Positions 56,563 to 64,000 of a stretch of 64,000 nucleotides of DNA are shown in pieces; within the stretch, counting starts at the first letter, position 1; each line of letters begins with the position of its first letter. The DNA lies in assembly GCF_002934235.1 (NCBI RefSeq), contig NZ_PTIS01000001.1, forward strand, positions 1-64,000. Reading direction: 5' to 3'. The notes beneath the pieces were generated by a model. It saw only the letters and a program-made list of their open reading frames with translations, was not told where the DNA came from and did no database searches. The stretch is from Clostridium algidicarnis DSM 15099. GTDB lineage: Bacteria; Bacillota; Clostridia; Clostridiales; Clostridiaceae. A program made the translations under genes and the position numbers.

Positions 56563-57551
56563 ATGATTAAATTTGAAAATGTATCTAAACATTATCCTGA
56601 TGATAATGTAGCTGTGAAATCTTTAAATTTAAACATTAGAGATGGAGAGCTTTTTGTACTTATAGGGCCTAGTGGTTGTGGTAAAACTACTACACTTAAA
56701 ATGATTAATAGGTTAGTAGATATTAGCGAGGGTACTATTTATATAAATAATAAAAAAATAAGTGAGTATAATATTCATGAATTAAGATGGGATATAGGAT
56801 ATGTACTTCAACAAATAGGACTTTTTCCTCACATGACTATTGAGGAGAATATAGCTATTGTTCCAGAACTTAAAAAATGGGATAAGAAAAAGGTTAATGG
56901 AAGAATAACGGAGCTTCTAGAAAGTGTTGGACTTGAACCTGATAAGTATCGTAAAAGGAAGCCATCAGAGCTTTCAGGATGAGAACAACAACGTGTAGGT
57001 GTAGTTAGGGCTCTTGCTGGTGATCCTAAGATAATTTTAATGGATGAGCCTTTTAGTGCATTAGATCCAATTAGTAGACAAAAACTTCAACAAGACATAG
57101 TAAAACTTCAAAAAAAGATTAAAAAGACTATTGTTTTTGTAACCCATGATATGCAAGAAGCTTTGGCCCTTGGAGATAGAATTTGTGTCATGAAAGATGG
57201 AGAAGTGGTTCAATGTGATACGATACACCAACAAACATTATAAGTAACCCTAAAAATGATTTTGTAGAAAACTTTTTTAAGTCAGGAAATGCATATAATA
57301 CATGTGTTCTAAAAGGAGAGTATAAGGTAAAGGACTTAATTGATATAGAACTTTATAATCATTATAAATACAAAACTCAAAATAATAATATAAGCATAGA
57401 TGATGAATCATCCTTTGAAGATTTACTTAAGTTATTAAAAGATGAGGAATTAATTTTGGTAAGGCATAAAGGAGAAATCATTGGAACAATTGATTCTAAT
57501 AATGTGGTTAAATTTATATCTATGCAACTTGAAAAAGGCGGTGATGTTTAA
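56563..57551 (+). pseudogene. Osmoprotectant-type ABC ATPase (OpuCA/EgtV-like), disrupted twice
   Basis: ATG 56563 follows TAAGGAG. The protein is a quaternary-amine ABC ATPase: GPSGCGKTTTLKMINRL, VLQQIGLFPHMT, KPSELSG, then TGA at 56980-56982 in place of the second Gly codon of the LSGGEQQRV signature (GGA to TGA is one base). Reading continues as EQQRVGVVRALAGDPKIILM, then DEPFSALDP. At 57217-57226 GATAC is duplicated (GATACGATAC), which shifts the frame. Removing one copy restores DTPTNIISNPKNDFVENFF and a CBS-like tail (EELILVRHKGEIIGTID) ending at TAA 57549-57551, overlapping the permease start. Both lesions inactivate the gene unless suppressed. Confidence 0.88.
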
Positions 57552-58975
57552 TGGTTACATTAATTTCAACTCTTGAAGAACGTAAAGAACAATTAGTAAC
57601 TGCGCTTTTTCAACATATGCAGATTTCCTTTATTTCAATATTTATAGCTGTACTTATTGCGGTTCCTCTTGGAATACTTATTCCATTAGTAGGAATTGGT
57701 CAGGTTCCTGCTGTTATTGCACTTGTGATTTATGCAATTTTACCAATACTTAGGAATACCTATACTGGCATTAAAGAAATTGACCCTGTGTTAATAGAAG
57801 CTGCTGAGGCTATGGGTATGAATAGGAGAAAGCAACTTTATAAAGTTCAACTACCACTTGCAATGCCTGTTATTATGGCTGGAGTTAGAACGTCTATGGT
57901 TTTAATAATCGGTACAGCTACACTTGCTGCTTTAGTTGGAGCTGGTGGGCTTGGAGATTTAATTCTTCTAGGTATTGATCGTAATAACAATAATCTCATT
58001 TTAATTGGAGCAGTACCTGCAGCACTTCTTGCTATTGTTTTTGATGTACTACTTCGTTATCTTGAAAAGGTATCTTTAAAAAAGAGTATGATAGCAATTG
58101 GCATAGGTGTTATGGTAATATCTTATGTTGTTGTTCTACCATATTTTACAACGCAAAAGAAAGAAGTTATTATTGCAGGAAAGCTTGGATCAGAACCTGA
58201 AATTTTAATTAATATGTATAAACTTATAATTGAAGAGGAGACGGATCTTAATGTAATCTTAAAACCTGGACTTGGAAAAACAAGTTTCCTTTTTAACGCC
58301 ATAAATTCAGGCGATATTGATGTATATACTGAATTTACAGGGACAGTTCTAGAATCATTTATAAAAGAAAATGCGATAAGTCATGAACCAGATGAGGTTT
58401 ATGAGCAAGCGCGAACTGGCCTTGAGGAAAATTTTGAAATGGAATTTTTAATGCCTATGAAATACAATAATACTTATACTATTGCTGTATCTGAAGACAT
58501 TGCAAGTGAACATAATCTTACAAAGATATCAGATTTGGAAAATATAGAAGGTAACGTTAAAGCAGGATTTACCTTAGAATTTGTAGACAGGGAAGATGGT
58601 TATAAAGGTATTAAAAAAGTTTATGGATTAAATTTTGACAATATAAAGACTATGGAACCAAAACTACGTTACAGTGCAATAAAATCAGGTGATATTAATT
58701 TACTTGATGCATATGCTACAGATAGTGAACTTGAGCAATATAATCTTAAGGTATTAGAAGATGATAAGAATTTCTTTCCTCCTTACCAAGGAGCACCACT
58801 TATGCTTAAAAAGACTCTTGAAAAGTATCCACAAATAAAGGAGCCGTTAAATAAACTTTCAGGTAAAATAACAGAGGATGAAATGCGTAAAATGAATTAT
58901 GAAGTCAACGTAGAAGGAAAATCCTCTAAAGATGTTGCGAAGGAATATCTTGAAAAAGAGGGATTACTTAAATAA
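57551..58975 (+). CDS. Osmoprotectant-type ABC permease/substrate-binding fusion protein
   Basis: The 474-aa protein joins a permease domain (~1-200; EAA loop EAAEAMGMNRRKQLYKVQLP and TLAALVGAGGLGDLIL) to a C-terminal extracellular OpuAC-type binding domain (~205-474; IIAGKLGSEPEILINMYKLI, DVYTEFTGTVLES, LLDAYATDSELEQYNLKVLE). Fusions of this type transport glycine betaine/choline/carnitine, and the EgtU relatives bind ergothioneine; I cannot tell which. It overlaps the end of the ATPase gene (TAATG). That ATPase is broken, so this permease probably has no energy source unless another ATPase substitutes. Confidence 0.9.
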   Translation: MVTLISTLEERKEQLVTALFQHMQISFISIFIAVLIAVPLGILIPLVGIGQVPAVIALVIYAILPILRNTYTGIKEIDPVLIEAAEAMGMNRRKQLYKVQLPLAMPVIMAGVRTSMVLIIGTATLAALVGAGGLGDLILLGIDRNNNNLILIGAVPAALLAIVFDVLLRYLEKVSLKKSMIAIGIGVMVISYVVVLPYFTTQKKEVIIAGKLGSEPEILINMYKLIIEEETDLNVILKPGLGKTSFLFNAINSGDIDVYTEFTGTVLESFIKENAISHEPDEVYEQARTGLEENFEMEFLMPMKYNNTYTIAVSEDIASEHNLTKISDLENIEGNVKAGFTLEFVDREDGYKGIKKVYGLNFDNIKTMEPKLRYSAIKSGDINLLDAYATDSELEQYNLKVLEDDKNFFPPYQGAPLMLKKTLEKYPQIKEPLNKLSGKITEDEMRKMNYEVNVEGKSSKDVAKEYLEKEGLLK

Positions 58976-59069
58976 CTAACAATTGTACTAATATAATGTT
59001 TGATTAAGGTAAAATATATTTTTTATATGAGTCTAATGATGAAAAGATGACAGATACCATACTTGTAAT

Positions 59070-59162
59070 GGTGCTTATTATGTAGAGGTTATAAAGAATA
59101 AAGGTTTCATATATTTGTATGAAATATCACCTTTAGATGGAACTATATCTAGGAAAAAGTGA
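59070..59162 (+). pseudogene. Possible PepSY-domain gene remnant
   Basis: A 30-codon frame without start reads GAYYVEVIKNKGFIYLYEIS, then PLDGTISRKK and a stop. This looks like the final strand-turn-strand of a PepSY domain (compare Y-x-V-E-V...Y-E-I...G-x-I). The 5' part in other frames is not recognisable. Weak evidence. Confidence 0.35.
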
Positions 59163-59264
59163 TCAGGATCAAAGATATTCATAAGGAAATAAAGTATAAT
59201 CTAATAAAGACTTAAAATAATTATAATAAACTTATGATAATTATAGATGAAAGAGGTACAGGAT

Positions 59265-60482
59265 ATGAATAAAGGTTATGTTATTATAGGAAGTGGTATT
59301 TCTGCAATTAGTGCAGCTAAGGCTATTAGAGATAAAGATAAAAGTGGAAGTATATCCATATATGGAGAAGAGTCTATGATGCCATATTTAAGAATAAAGT
59401 TATCTAAAGACTTATTTAAAGATTTAAATAATGATAAAATTCTTTTGAAAAAGCAACAGTGGTATGAAGAAAACAATATAAGCTTTTTTAAAGATACAAG
59501 AATTTTAAAGATAGATGTAGAAAATAAGATTTTAATGAGTTCAAAGGGAGAAAACATTTCCTACGATAAATTGTTAATCGCTACAGGGTCAAGAAATAGA
59601 AGGTTACCTATTATAGGTTCAGATAAAGAAGGGGTGTTTACACTTAGAAATGTATTAGATGCAAATAATATTAAAGATTATCTTAAAGAAAAACACAATG
59701 TTGTTCATATAGGTGGAGGGGTTCAAGGTCTTGAAACCGCTTGGACATTGCATTCAAATGGAAAAGAAGTATTTATTGTTGAAGCTGGAAAGAGACTTAT
59801 GCCTAGGCTATTAGATGAAAGAGCGTCATCTATATTAAAAGAAAAAATAGAAAACACAGGAGTAAAATTCATTTGTGATACTAGAGTAGATGAAATTTTA
59901 GGACACAAAAAAGTAGAGGCTGTTAGCATAAATGAAAAACAGGTTATTCCTTGTAACAGCGTAATATACTCTATAGGAATGATTCCAAATATTGAAATAG
60001 TAAAGGATACTAAAATTAAAACTAATAAAGGTATAGTAGTAAATGACAATATGGAAACTTCCATTAAAGATGTTTATGCAGCAGGCGATGTTGCTGAATT
60101 TAAAGGTAATATAGAAGGATTATGGATGAAAGCTACGGAACAAGGTACAGTAGCTGGAAGTAATATGGCTGAAGATAATGTAATATATAAAAATGCAGTT
60201 CCTGTTACTGTATTTAACGCCTTCAATACTTCCTTATTTTCTATGGGAGATGTAAGTTACGGAAGCTATGATAATAGTATAAGTGAAGAAGTAGATGGTA
60301 AGTATATTAAAATATTCATAAAAGATAATAGCATAGTTGGTGCTATTTCAATTGGTGATGCTAGTATATCAAGGACAGTTAAGACATGTATTGAAGATGG
60401 GTTATCCATAGACGGGATTGACTTAGATACTATAACTATAAAAGAATTAATATCACAAATGCAAAAGAGTATTAAATCTTAA
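59265..60482 (+). CDS. NAD(P)H/FAD-dependent oxidoreductase (NirB/rubredoxin-reductase type)
   Basis: The 405-aa flavoprotein has the FAD site YVIIGSGISAISAAKAI, the linker YDKLLIATGSRNRRLP, the NAD(P)H site VVHIGGGVQGLETAWTL and the second FAD motif KDVYAAGDVAEF. It matches the N-terminal reductase half of NirB and stand-alone rubredoxin/NADH oxidoreductases. The C-terminal ~80 residues form a dimer domain. ATG 59265 is chosen for AGAGG 8 nt upstream; another ATG six codons earlier lacks a site. It converges with a siroheme reductase gene that could be its electron acceptor. Confidence 0.9.
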   Translation: MNKGYVIIGSGISAISAAKAIRDKDKSGSISIYGEESMMPYLRIKLSKDLFKDLNNDKILLKKQQWYEENNISFFKDTRILKIDVENKILMSSKGENISYDKLLIATGSRNRRLPIIGSDKEGVFTLRNVLDANNIKDYLKEKHNVVHIGGGVQGLETAWTLHSNGKEVFIVEAGKRLMPRLLDERASSILKEKIENTGVKFICDTRVDEILGHKKVEAVSINEKQVIPCNSVIYSIGMIPNIEIVKDTKIKTNKGIVVNDNMETSIKDVYAAGDVAEFKGNIEGLWMKATEQGTVAGSNMAEDNVIYKNAVPVTVFNAFNTSLFSMGDVSYGSYDNSISEEVDGKYIKIFIKDNSIVGAISIGDASISRTVKTCIEDGLSIDGIDLDTITIKELISQMQKSIKS

Positions 60483-60537
60483 GATAGCCACATCATTTTA
60501 ATGGAGAGTGTCTATATTAAGGTATACTATGAATGAT

Positions 60538-60570
60538 AAAAACCACTCGTGAATTGAGTGGTTTTTATTT
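60538..60570. terminator. Bidirectional terminator
   Basis: AAAAACCACTC-gtgaatt-GAGTGGTTTTT followed by ATTTTTG, between convergent reductase genes. Confidence 0.9.
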
Positions 60571-60590
60571 TTGATTTTTAATTAGAATTT

Positions 60591-61523
60591 TTAAAGAGAT
60601 GTTATTGATAATATTTCATCTTTTCTATCTAAAAGGTCATTTGATAGTAGCTGATTTTGAATATCTAAAAAACCAAGTCTTTCAATAGTTTCAGCCAGAC
60701 GCTCCCCAGCTTTACCTTGATCCTTATATAAAAGTATAGTTTTTTCTATTACGTCCATAGCTTCATTTTTATCTAGAAATATTTTATTAAGTGCTATTCC
60801 GTGAGAAATGCGTTTCCCCCATCTACCGCCTATGTATATTTTGTAGCCTGTTGTACCATCTTCCATAGCCTTAAAGTGACACTTACCAATACAACGTCCG
60901 CAATTATTACATTTATCCTCGTCAATTTTTAGAACGCCACCAACTACCTTAGAGGCATTCACTGGACAGGCACTTTCTACAGAGCATTTTTTACAACCTT
61001 TACATTCATCTGCATTAAAATTTGGAATCCTTTGGCCGATTATACCAAGGTCATTTAATTCAGGTTTAACACAGTTATTAGGGCAGCCACCTACAGCAAT
61101 TTTAAACTTATGAGGTAACTTAACATTTGAGTAGCCCTTAAAAAATCTTTCATGTATTTCTTCTGATAAGCTAAAGGTATCAATTAATCCATATTGGCAG
61201 GTTGTACCCTTGCAAGAGACTATTGGTCGGATTTTAGCCCCAGTACCACCTGTTATAAGCCCTTCTCTCGCCAGGTATGCTCTAAAGTCATCAATTTTAT
61301 TATATGGTATACCTTGGACTTCTACAGTTAGCCTAGTAGTAAAAGTTACAATTCCATTTCCAAAGATTTCAGCTGCCTCTGATATACATTTATTTTGAGC
61401 TGATGTAATCTTACCATTTACAGTGATAATTCTAGCAGAGAAGTTGTCAGTTCCTTTATTACTAAGAAACCCCAGCCCTTTTACCCTTTTTTCATCTTCA
61501 GTACTAATAGTTAAAGTTGCCAT
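60591..61523 (-). CDS. Siroheme nitrite/sulfite reductase with ferredoxin domain
   Basis: The 310-aa protein has the N-terminal reductase ferredoxin-like repeat and a siroheme/[4Fe-4S] site (VSCKGTTCQYG and VGGCPNNCVKP). Two inserted ferredoxin clusters follow (CKGCKKCSVESACP and CNNCGRCIGKC), then the closing half (GGRWGKRISHGIALNKIFL). Size and order resemble AsrC-like sulfite reductases and small nitrite reductases. It reduces sulfite or nitrite by six electrons. Start at ATG 61523, with GGGGGATT upstream. Divergent from a LysR regulator with a palindromic site between them. Confidence 0.9.
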   Translation of the reverse strand: MATLTISTEDEKRVKGLGFLSNKGTDNFSARIITVNGKITSAQNKCISEAAEIFGNGIVTFTTRLTVEVQGIPYNKIDDFRAYLAREGLITGGTGAKIRPIVSCKGTTCQYGLIDTFSLSEEIHERFFKGYSNVKLPHKFKIAVGGCPNNCVKPELNDLGIIGQRIPNFNADECKGCKKCSVESACPVNASKVVGGVLKIDEDKCNNCGRCIGKCHFKAMEDGTTGYKIYIGGRWGKRISHGIALNKIFLDKNEAMDVIEKTILLYKDQGKAGERLAETIERLGFLDIQNQLLSNDLLDRKDEILSITSL

Positions 61524-61615
61524 AATATAATCCCCCATCAAATATAATAATTATCTTATAACATAAATATATCACTTGTGCAGTTATTAAGAAAGTGATA
61601 ATATCTTATCAATAT

Positions 61616-61632
61616 CATAGGTAAAACCTATG
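61616..61632. promoter_or_regulatory. LysR-type palindrome between divergent reductase and regulator genes
   Basis: CATAGGT-AAA-ACCTATG is a perfect 7-bp dyad, 37 nt before the lysR start. A looser ATCACTT / AAGTGAT pair lies at about 61571-61598. LysR proteins typically bind such T-N11-A dyads next to their own gene. Confidence 0.6.
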
Positions 61633-61668
61633 GATCATTTTAAAAGCCCTTAAAGAGAGGAGAACACT

Positions 61669-62586
61669 ATGACTATAAGACATTTAAGAATATTTATTGA
61701 AGTAGCAGATAGTGGGAAGATGAGTATAGCTGCATCAAATCTTTTTATTTCACAGCCAACAGTAAGTCAAACAATTAAAGAATTGGAACAGCACTATGGT
61801 GTTCTTTTATTTGAACGTTTTTGTAAGAAATTATACATAACAGAGGAAGGAAAAAGATTGCTTTCTTATGCAAGGTATGTGGTAAATCAATTTGATGACT
61901 TAGAAGAAAATATGATTCAGTCAAAACATGTAGAGAAGATAAGAATTGGAACAACAGTTACAATAGGCAATTGCATTTTAAGCAATATTTTAAGTAGCTT
62001 TAATGAAAGTAGTCCTGAGGTTGAAACCTATGCTTATGTAAATAATACAAAAATCATAGAAGAAAAGTTATTGAATTCTGAATTAGATATAGGTATTGTA
62101 GAAGGTGAGATTAAGAGTTCTGACTTAATCTGTATTCCTGAGGTAGAGGATTATTTAGTTCTTGTTTGTAGTACTAAACATCCATTTGCCAGTAGAAAAG
62201 AAATTAAATTAAATGAATTATCGGGTGTAGGCTTTGCCATGCGTGAAAAAGGTAGTGGAACTAGAGAACTGTTTGAAAATTATATGTCACAAAATGGAGT
62301 AACTATTAAAACTAAATGGGAAAGCAATTGTCCTGGAGCTATTAAAAGGGCAGTTTTAGAAAATCAGTATTTGGCGGCTATATCTATTAGGCTTGTAGAA
62401 GAAGAAATAAAAAATGGTGAAATCTATGTAATACAAAATTCAGAATGTGCATGGAATAGACACTTTAGTATTGTATATCATAAAAATAAGTTTATAAACA
62501 AATCCATGGAAGATTTAATAGAGGTAGTAAAAAATTATAAACATATGGACATACTTCAAGAGGTTAAAACAGGGTGGCTTATTTAA
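61669..62586 (+). CDS. LysR-family transcriptional regulator
   Basis: The 305-aa protein has the LysR helix-turn-helix (RHLRIFIEVADSGKMSIAAS, LFISQPTVSQTIKELEQHYG, LLFERFCKKLYITEEG) and an effector domain with IRIGTTVTIGN, LDIGIVEGEI and AMREKGSGTRELFE. It resembles CysL/CbbR-type regulators of sulfur or redox genes. It is divergent from the siroheme reductase, its likely target. Start follows GAGAGGAGAAC. Confidence 0.93.
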   Translation: MTIRHLRIFIEVADSGKMSIAASNLFISQPTVSQTIKELEQHYGVLLFERFCKKLYITEEGKRLLSYARYVVNQFDDLEENMIQSKHVEKIRIGTTVTIGNCILSNILSSFNESSPEVETYAYVNNTKIIEEKLLNSELDIGIVEGEIKSSDLICIPEVEDYLVLVCSTKHPFASRKEIKLNELSGVGFAMREKGSGTRELFENYMSQNGVTIKTKWESNCPGAIKRAVLENQYLAAISIRLVEEEIKNGEIYVIQNSECAWNRHFSIVYHKNKFINKSMEDLIEVVKNYKHMDILQEVKTGWLI

Positions 62587-62722
62587 TAATTCAATTAAAC
62601 CTTACTTTTCTATAAGATAATTCTATTATACTTATTTCATTATGTTGGATATAATCATTTAGAGTTAGGTATATTAGCTTATATGATGGTTTGCTTTTTA
62701 TAAGGGAAGGAAAGTGATTTAA

Positions 62723-63778
62723 TTGAAAAGGGAAGAAATGACTCCGAGAGAAAGAATGGATGCTTTTTCTAAAGGTGAAGAAATTGATCGTATACTCTGT
62801 ATCCCTGATATGGGAGTTACTATGGTTCCTTTTATAGGAGTAACAGCTAGGGATTATTATCATTCGGCAAGGCTTATGGCAGATCTTGAAATAGCACTGT
62901 TTAGAAGGCTTGGGCATGATAGTGTAGGAATATCTACTAGTCTTAGAGGTGTTGCTGAGGCTATGGGTTCTAAGGTTTGTTATCCTGATTATAATATTTC
63001 TTATCTATTAGAACCTATTATTAAAGCCCCGAAAGAAATTGAATCTCTTAAAGTTGCAAATCCGTTAAAAGACGGAAAGTTGCCAATATTAATAGAAGCT
63101 TTAAGACTTACTAGAGATGCACTTATAAAAGAAGTGGATGTTGGGGCTGCTATGTCTGGACCTTTTAGTGTGGCAGCTTCTTTAGTAGGGACAGAAAATT
63201 TATTAAAATGGATGATAAAATATCCTAAGAGTATTCATACACTAATGGAAATAGTAGTTGAATCTAACAATAAATATATAGAAGCAGTAGCTAATCTGGG
63301 TTTATCTATTGGATTTGCAGATCCAGTTTCATCTAATAGTCTTATAAGTCCAAAGCAATTTAGAGAGTTTTCATTACCTTATCTTCAAAAAAATGTAGAT
63401 AAGATAAAAGAAAAGACTGGTAATGCTCCAAGTATACATATATGCGGTAAGAGCCGTGGTATATGGGAAGATGTCACTAGGACAGGTATTTCTAATTTTA
63501 GTATAGATAATATAGAAGATTTAGAAGAGGCTAAAAAGGTTATGGGGGATAGAGTTATAATTACTGGAAATGTTCCACCGGTGGATGTGATTTATAAGGG
63601 GACTAAAGAAGAAATCTTTAAGTCAGTTAAGGAGTGTATTGCTAAGGGGCATGATTCTAAAAAGGGGTATATTTTAAGCACCGGATGTCAAATTCCAATG
63701 AATACACCAATTGAAAAGGTTGAAATGTTTATAGATGCAGCTAAGACTTATGGTACATATCCAATAGATTTATTTTAA
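62723..63778 (+). CDS. Uroporphyrinogen-decarboxylase-family protein (MtaA-like methyltransferase)
   Basis: The 351-aa TIM barrel opens TPRERMDAFSKGEEIDRILC as in the URO-D/MtaA family. The zinc-site pattern of corrinoid methyltransferases is present: His-x-Cys in SIHICGKSRGI and a late Cys in ILSTGCQIPMNTP. True HemE lacks this HxC...C arrangement, so I favour a methyl-corrinoid:CoM-type or related methyltransferase over heme synthesis. Its corrinoid protein and activator are not in the window. Start is TTG with GGAAGGAAAGTG upstream; the site is weakly spaced. Confidence 0.85.
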   Translation: MKREEMTPRERMDAFSKGEEIDRILCIPDMGVTMVPFIGVTARDYYHSARLMADLEIALFRRLGHDSVGISTSLRGVAEAMGSKVCYPDYNISYLLEPIIKAPKEIESLKVANPLKDGKLPILIEALRLTRDALIKEVDVGAAMSGPFSVAASLVGTENLLKWMIKYPKSIHTLMEIVVESNNKYIEAVANLGLSIGFADPVSSNSLISPKQFREFSLPYLQKNVDKIKEKTGNAPSIHICGKSRGIWEDVTRTGISNFSIDNIEDLEEAKKVMGDRVIITGNVPPVDVIYKGTKEEIFKSVKECIAKGHDSKKGYILSTGCQIPMNTPIEKVEMFIDAAKTYGTYPIDLF

Positions 63779-63866
63779 AAAAGTAACATTTTAAAAGGTG
63801 GATATTCTTTGATGTAAAGTATAAGAAAATATATTTTACTCATAATTATGGATTATAATGTGTAAA

Positions 63867-63903
63867 ATTAAAAGTATTAACCTTTAAAGTTAATACTTTT
63901 AAT
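63867..63903. terminator. Bidirectional terminator
   Basis: 15-bp perfect arms ATTAAAAGTATTAAC and GTTAATACTTTTAAT with a 7-nt loop, between the methyltransferase and the minus-strand gene at the window end. Confidence 0.8.
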
Positions 63904-63924
63904 TATATCTATTAATATAATAGA

Positions 63925-64000
63925 TTACTTAACTCTTAGAACAAAGACATTTGGTGTAAGTCCGCCACTTTCAATCTTTATTTCATCAAGAAGTTCTAAA
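63925..64000 (-). CDS. C-terminal end of an unidentified gene
   Basis: A minus-strand frame enters from the window edge and ends at TAA (63925-63927) after LELLDEIKIESGGLTPNVFV and LRVK. It stops just after a terminator hairpin, as a real gene would. Too short to assign. Confidence 0.5.
   Translation of the reverse strand, partial: LELLDEIKIESGGLTPNVFVLRVK

Noticed and set aside
56980..56982. In-frame TGA in the ABC ATPase as a second selenocysteine codon
   Set aside because: It replaces a Gly codon of the LSGG motif, not a Cys, no SECIS-like hairpin stands out, and a frameshift follows later; a nonsense mutation is the simpler reading.

Overview
The window is AT-rich chromosomal DNA from a low-GC anaerobic Firmicute, most likely a Clostridium-type organism. 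This rests on AGGAGG-type ribosome binding sites, frequent TTG/GTG starts, T-box and TPP leaders, an Etf-linked lactate dehydrogenase, an LPKTG-anchored nucleotidase, a clostridial collagenase remnant, and a UGA-encoded selenocysteine in a peroxiredoxin. No rRNA, tRNA, CRISPR array, prophage or intact transposase was seen.

Layout. 1-3.1 kb: a membrane permease fused to an M1-peptidase-like ectodomain (cut by the window edge), then an iron alcohol dehydrogenase and an HxlR regulator. 3.4-7.7 kb (minus strand): GntR regulator, etfB, etfA and FAD lactate dehydrogenase, in the order of the electron-confurcating lactate dehydrogenase of acetogens. 7.8-10.1 kb: a small structured RNA, an HxlR regulator divergent from a nitroreductase, and a selenocysteine peroxiredoxin. 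10.2-12.2 kb: an ABC-exporter remnant and a two-gene ThrE-type exporter. 12.2-19.0 kb: tryptophan operon behind a T-box leader with two antiterminator/terminator modules. trpE is broken by an internal deletion, trpG is missing, and trpDCFBA plus a DAHP synthase are intact. 19.1-20.8 kb: TPP riboswitch and thiC. 21-27.4 kb: diguanylate cyclase, WYL regulator, and a MarR - Lon - monooxygenase - old-yellow-enzyme cluster. 27.4-36.3 kb: collagenase remnant, amino-acid ABC transporter, chemoreceptor, acetate-type transporter, wall-anchored 5'-nucleotidase. 36.6-42.3 kb: two-component system next to a secreted DUF2680 protein, a CAP-domain secreted protein and a six-repeat beta-propeller lectin-like protein. 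42.4-50.2 kb: xylose operon (LacI regulator, xylA, xylB, galM) that continues without a gap into an NhaC-type antiporter and a MalY/PatB-type lyase. 50.5-53.4 kb: an acidic protein of unknown function, a second copy of the structured RNA, a flavodoxin-ferredoxin protein and a HAD phosphatase. 53.6-59.2 kb: PepSY protein, a decayed two-component system, PAP2 phosphatase, hemerythrin, and an osmoprotectant-type ABC system whose ATPase gene is broken. 59.2-64 kb: NAD(P)H/FAD reductase, siroheme reductase, LysR regulator, a uroporphyrinogen-decarboxylase-family methyltransferase and the end of an unidentified gene.

Three themes stand out. (1) Two loci about 44 kb apart carry the same roughly 150-nt structured RNA, each with its own TATAAT box; it may belong to the raiA-motif family, which I could not check. 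(2) Redox and electrophile handling recurs: Sec-peroxiredoxin, nitroreductase with a Cys-rich HxlR, old yellow enzyme with a four-Cys MarR and Lon, hemerythrin, siroheme reductase. (3) Gene erosion is heavy and mostly by internal deletions of a few hundred bases (trpE, response regulator, histidine kinase, ABC exporter, collagenase), plus a nonsense codon and a 5-bp tandem duplication in an ABC ATPase gene.
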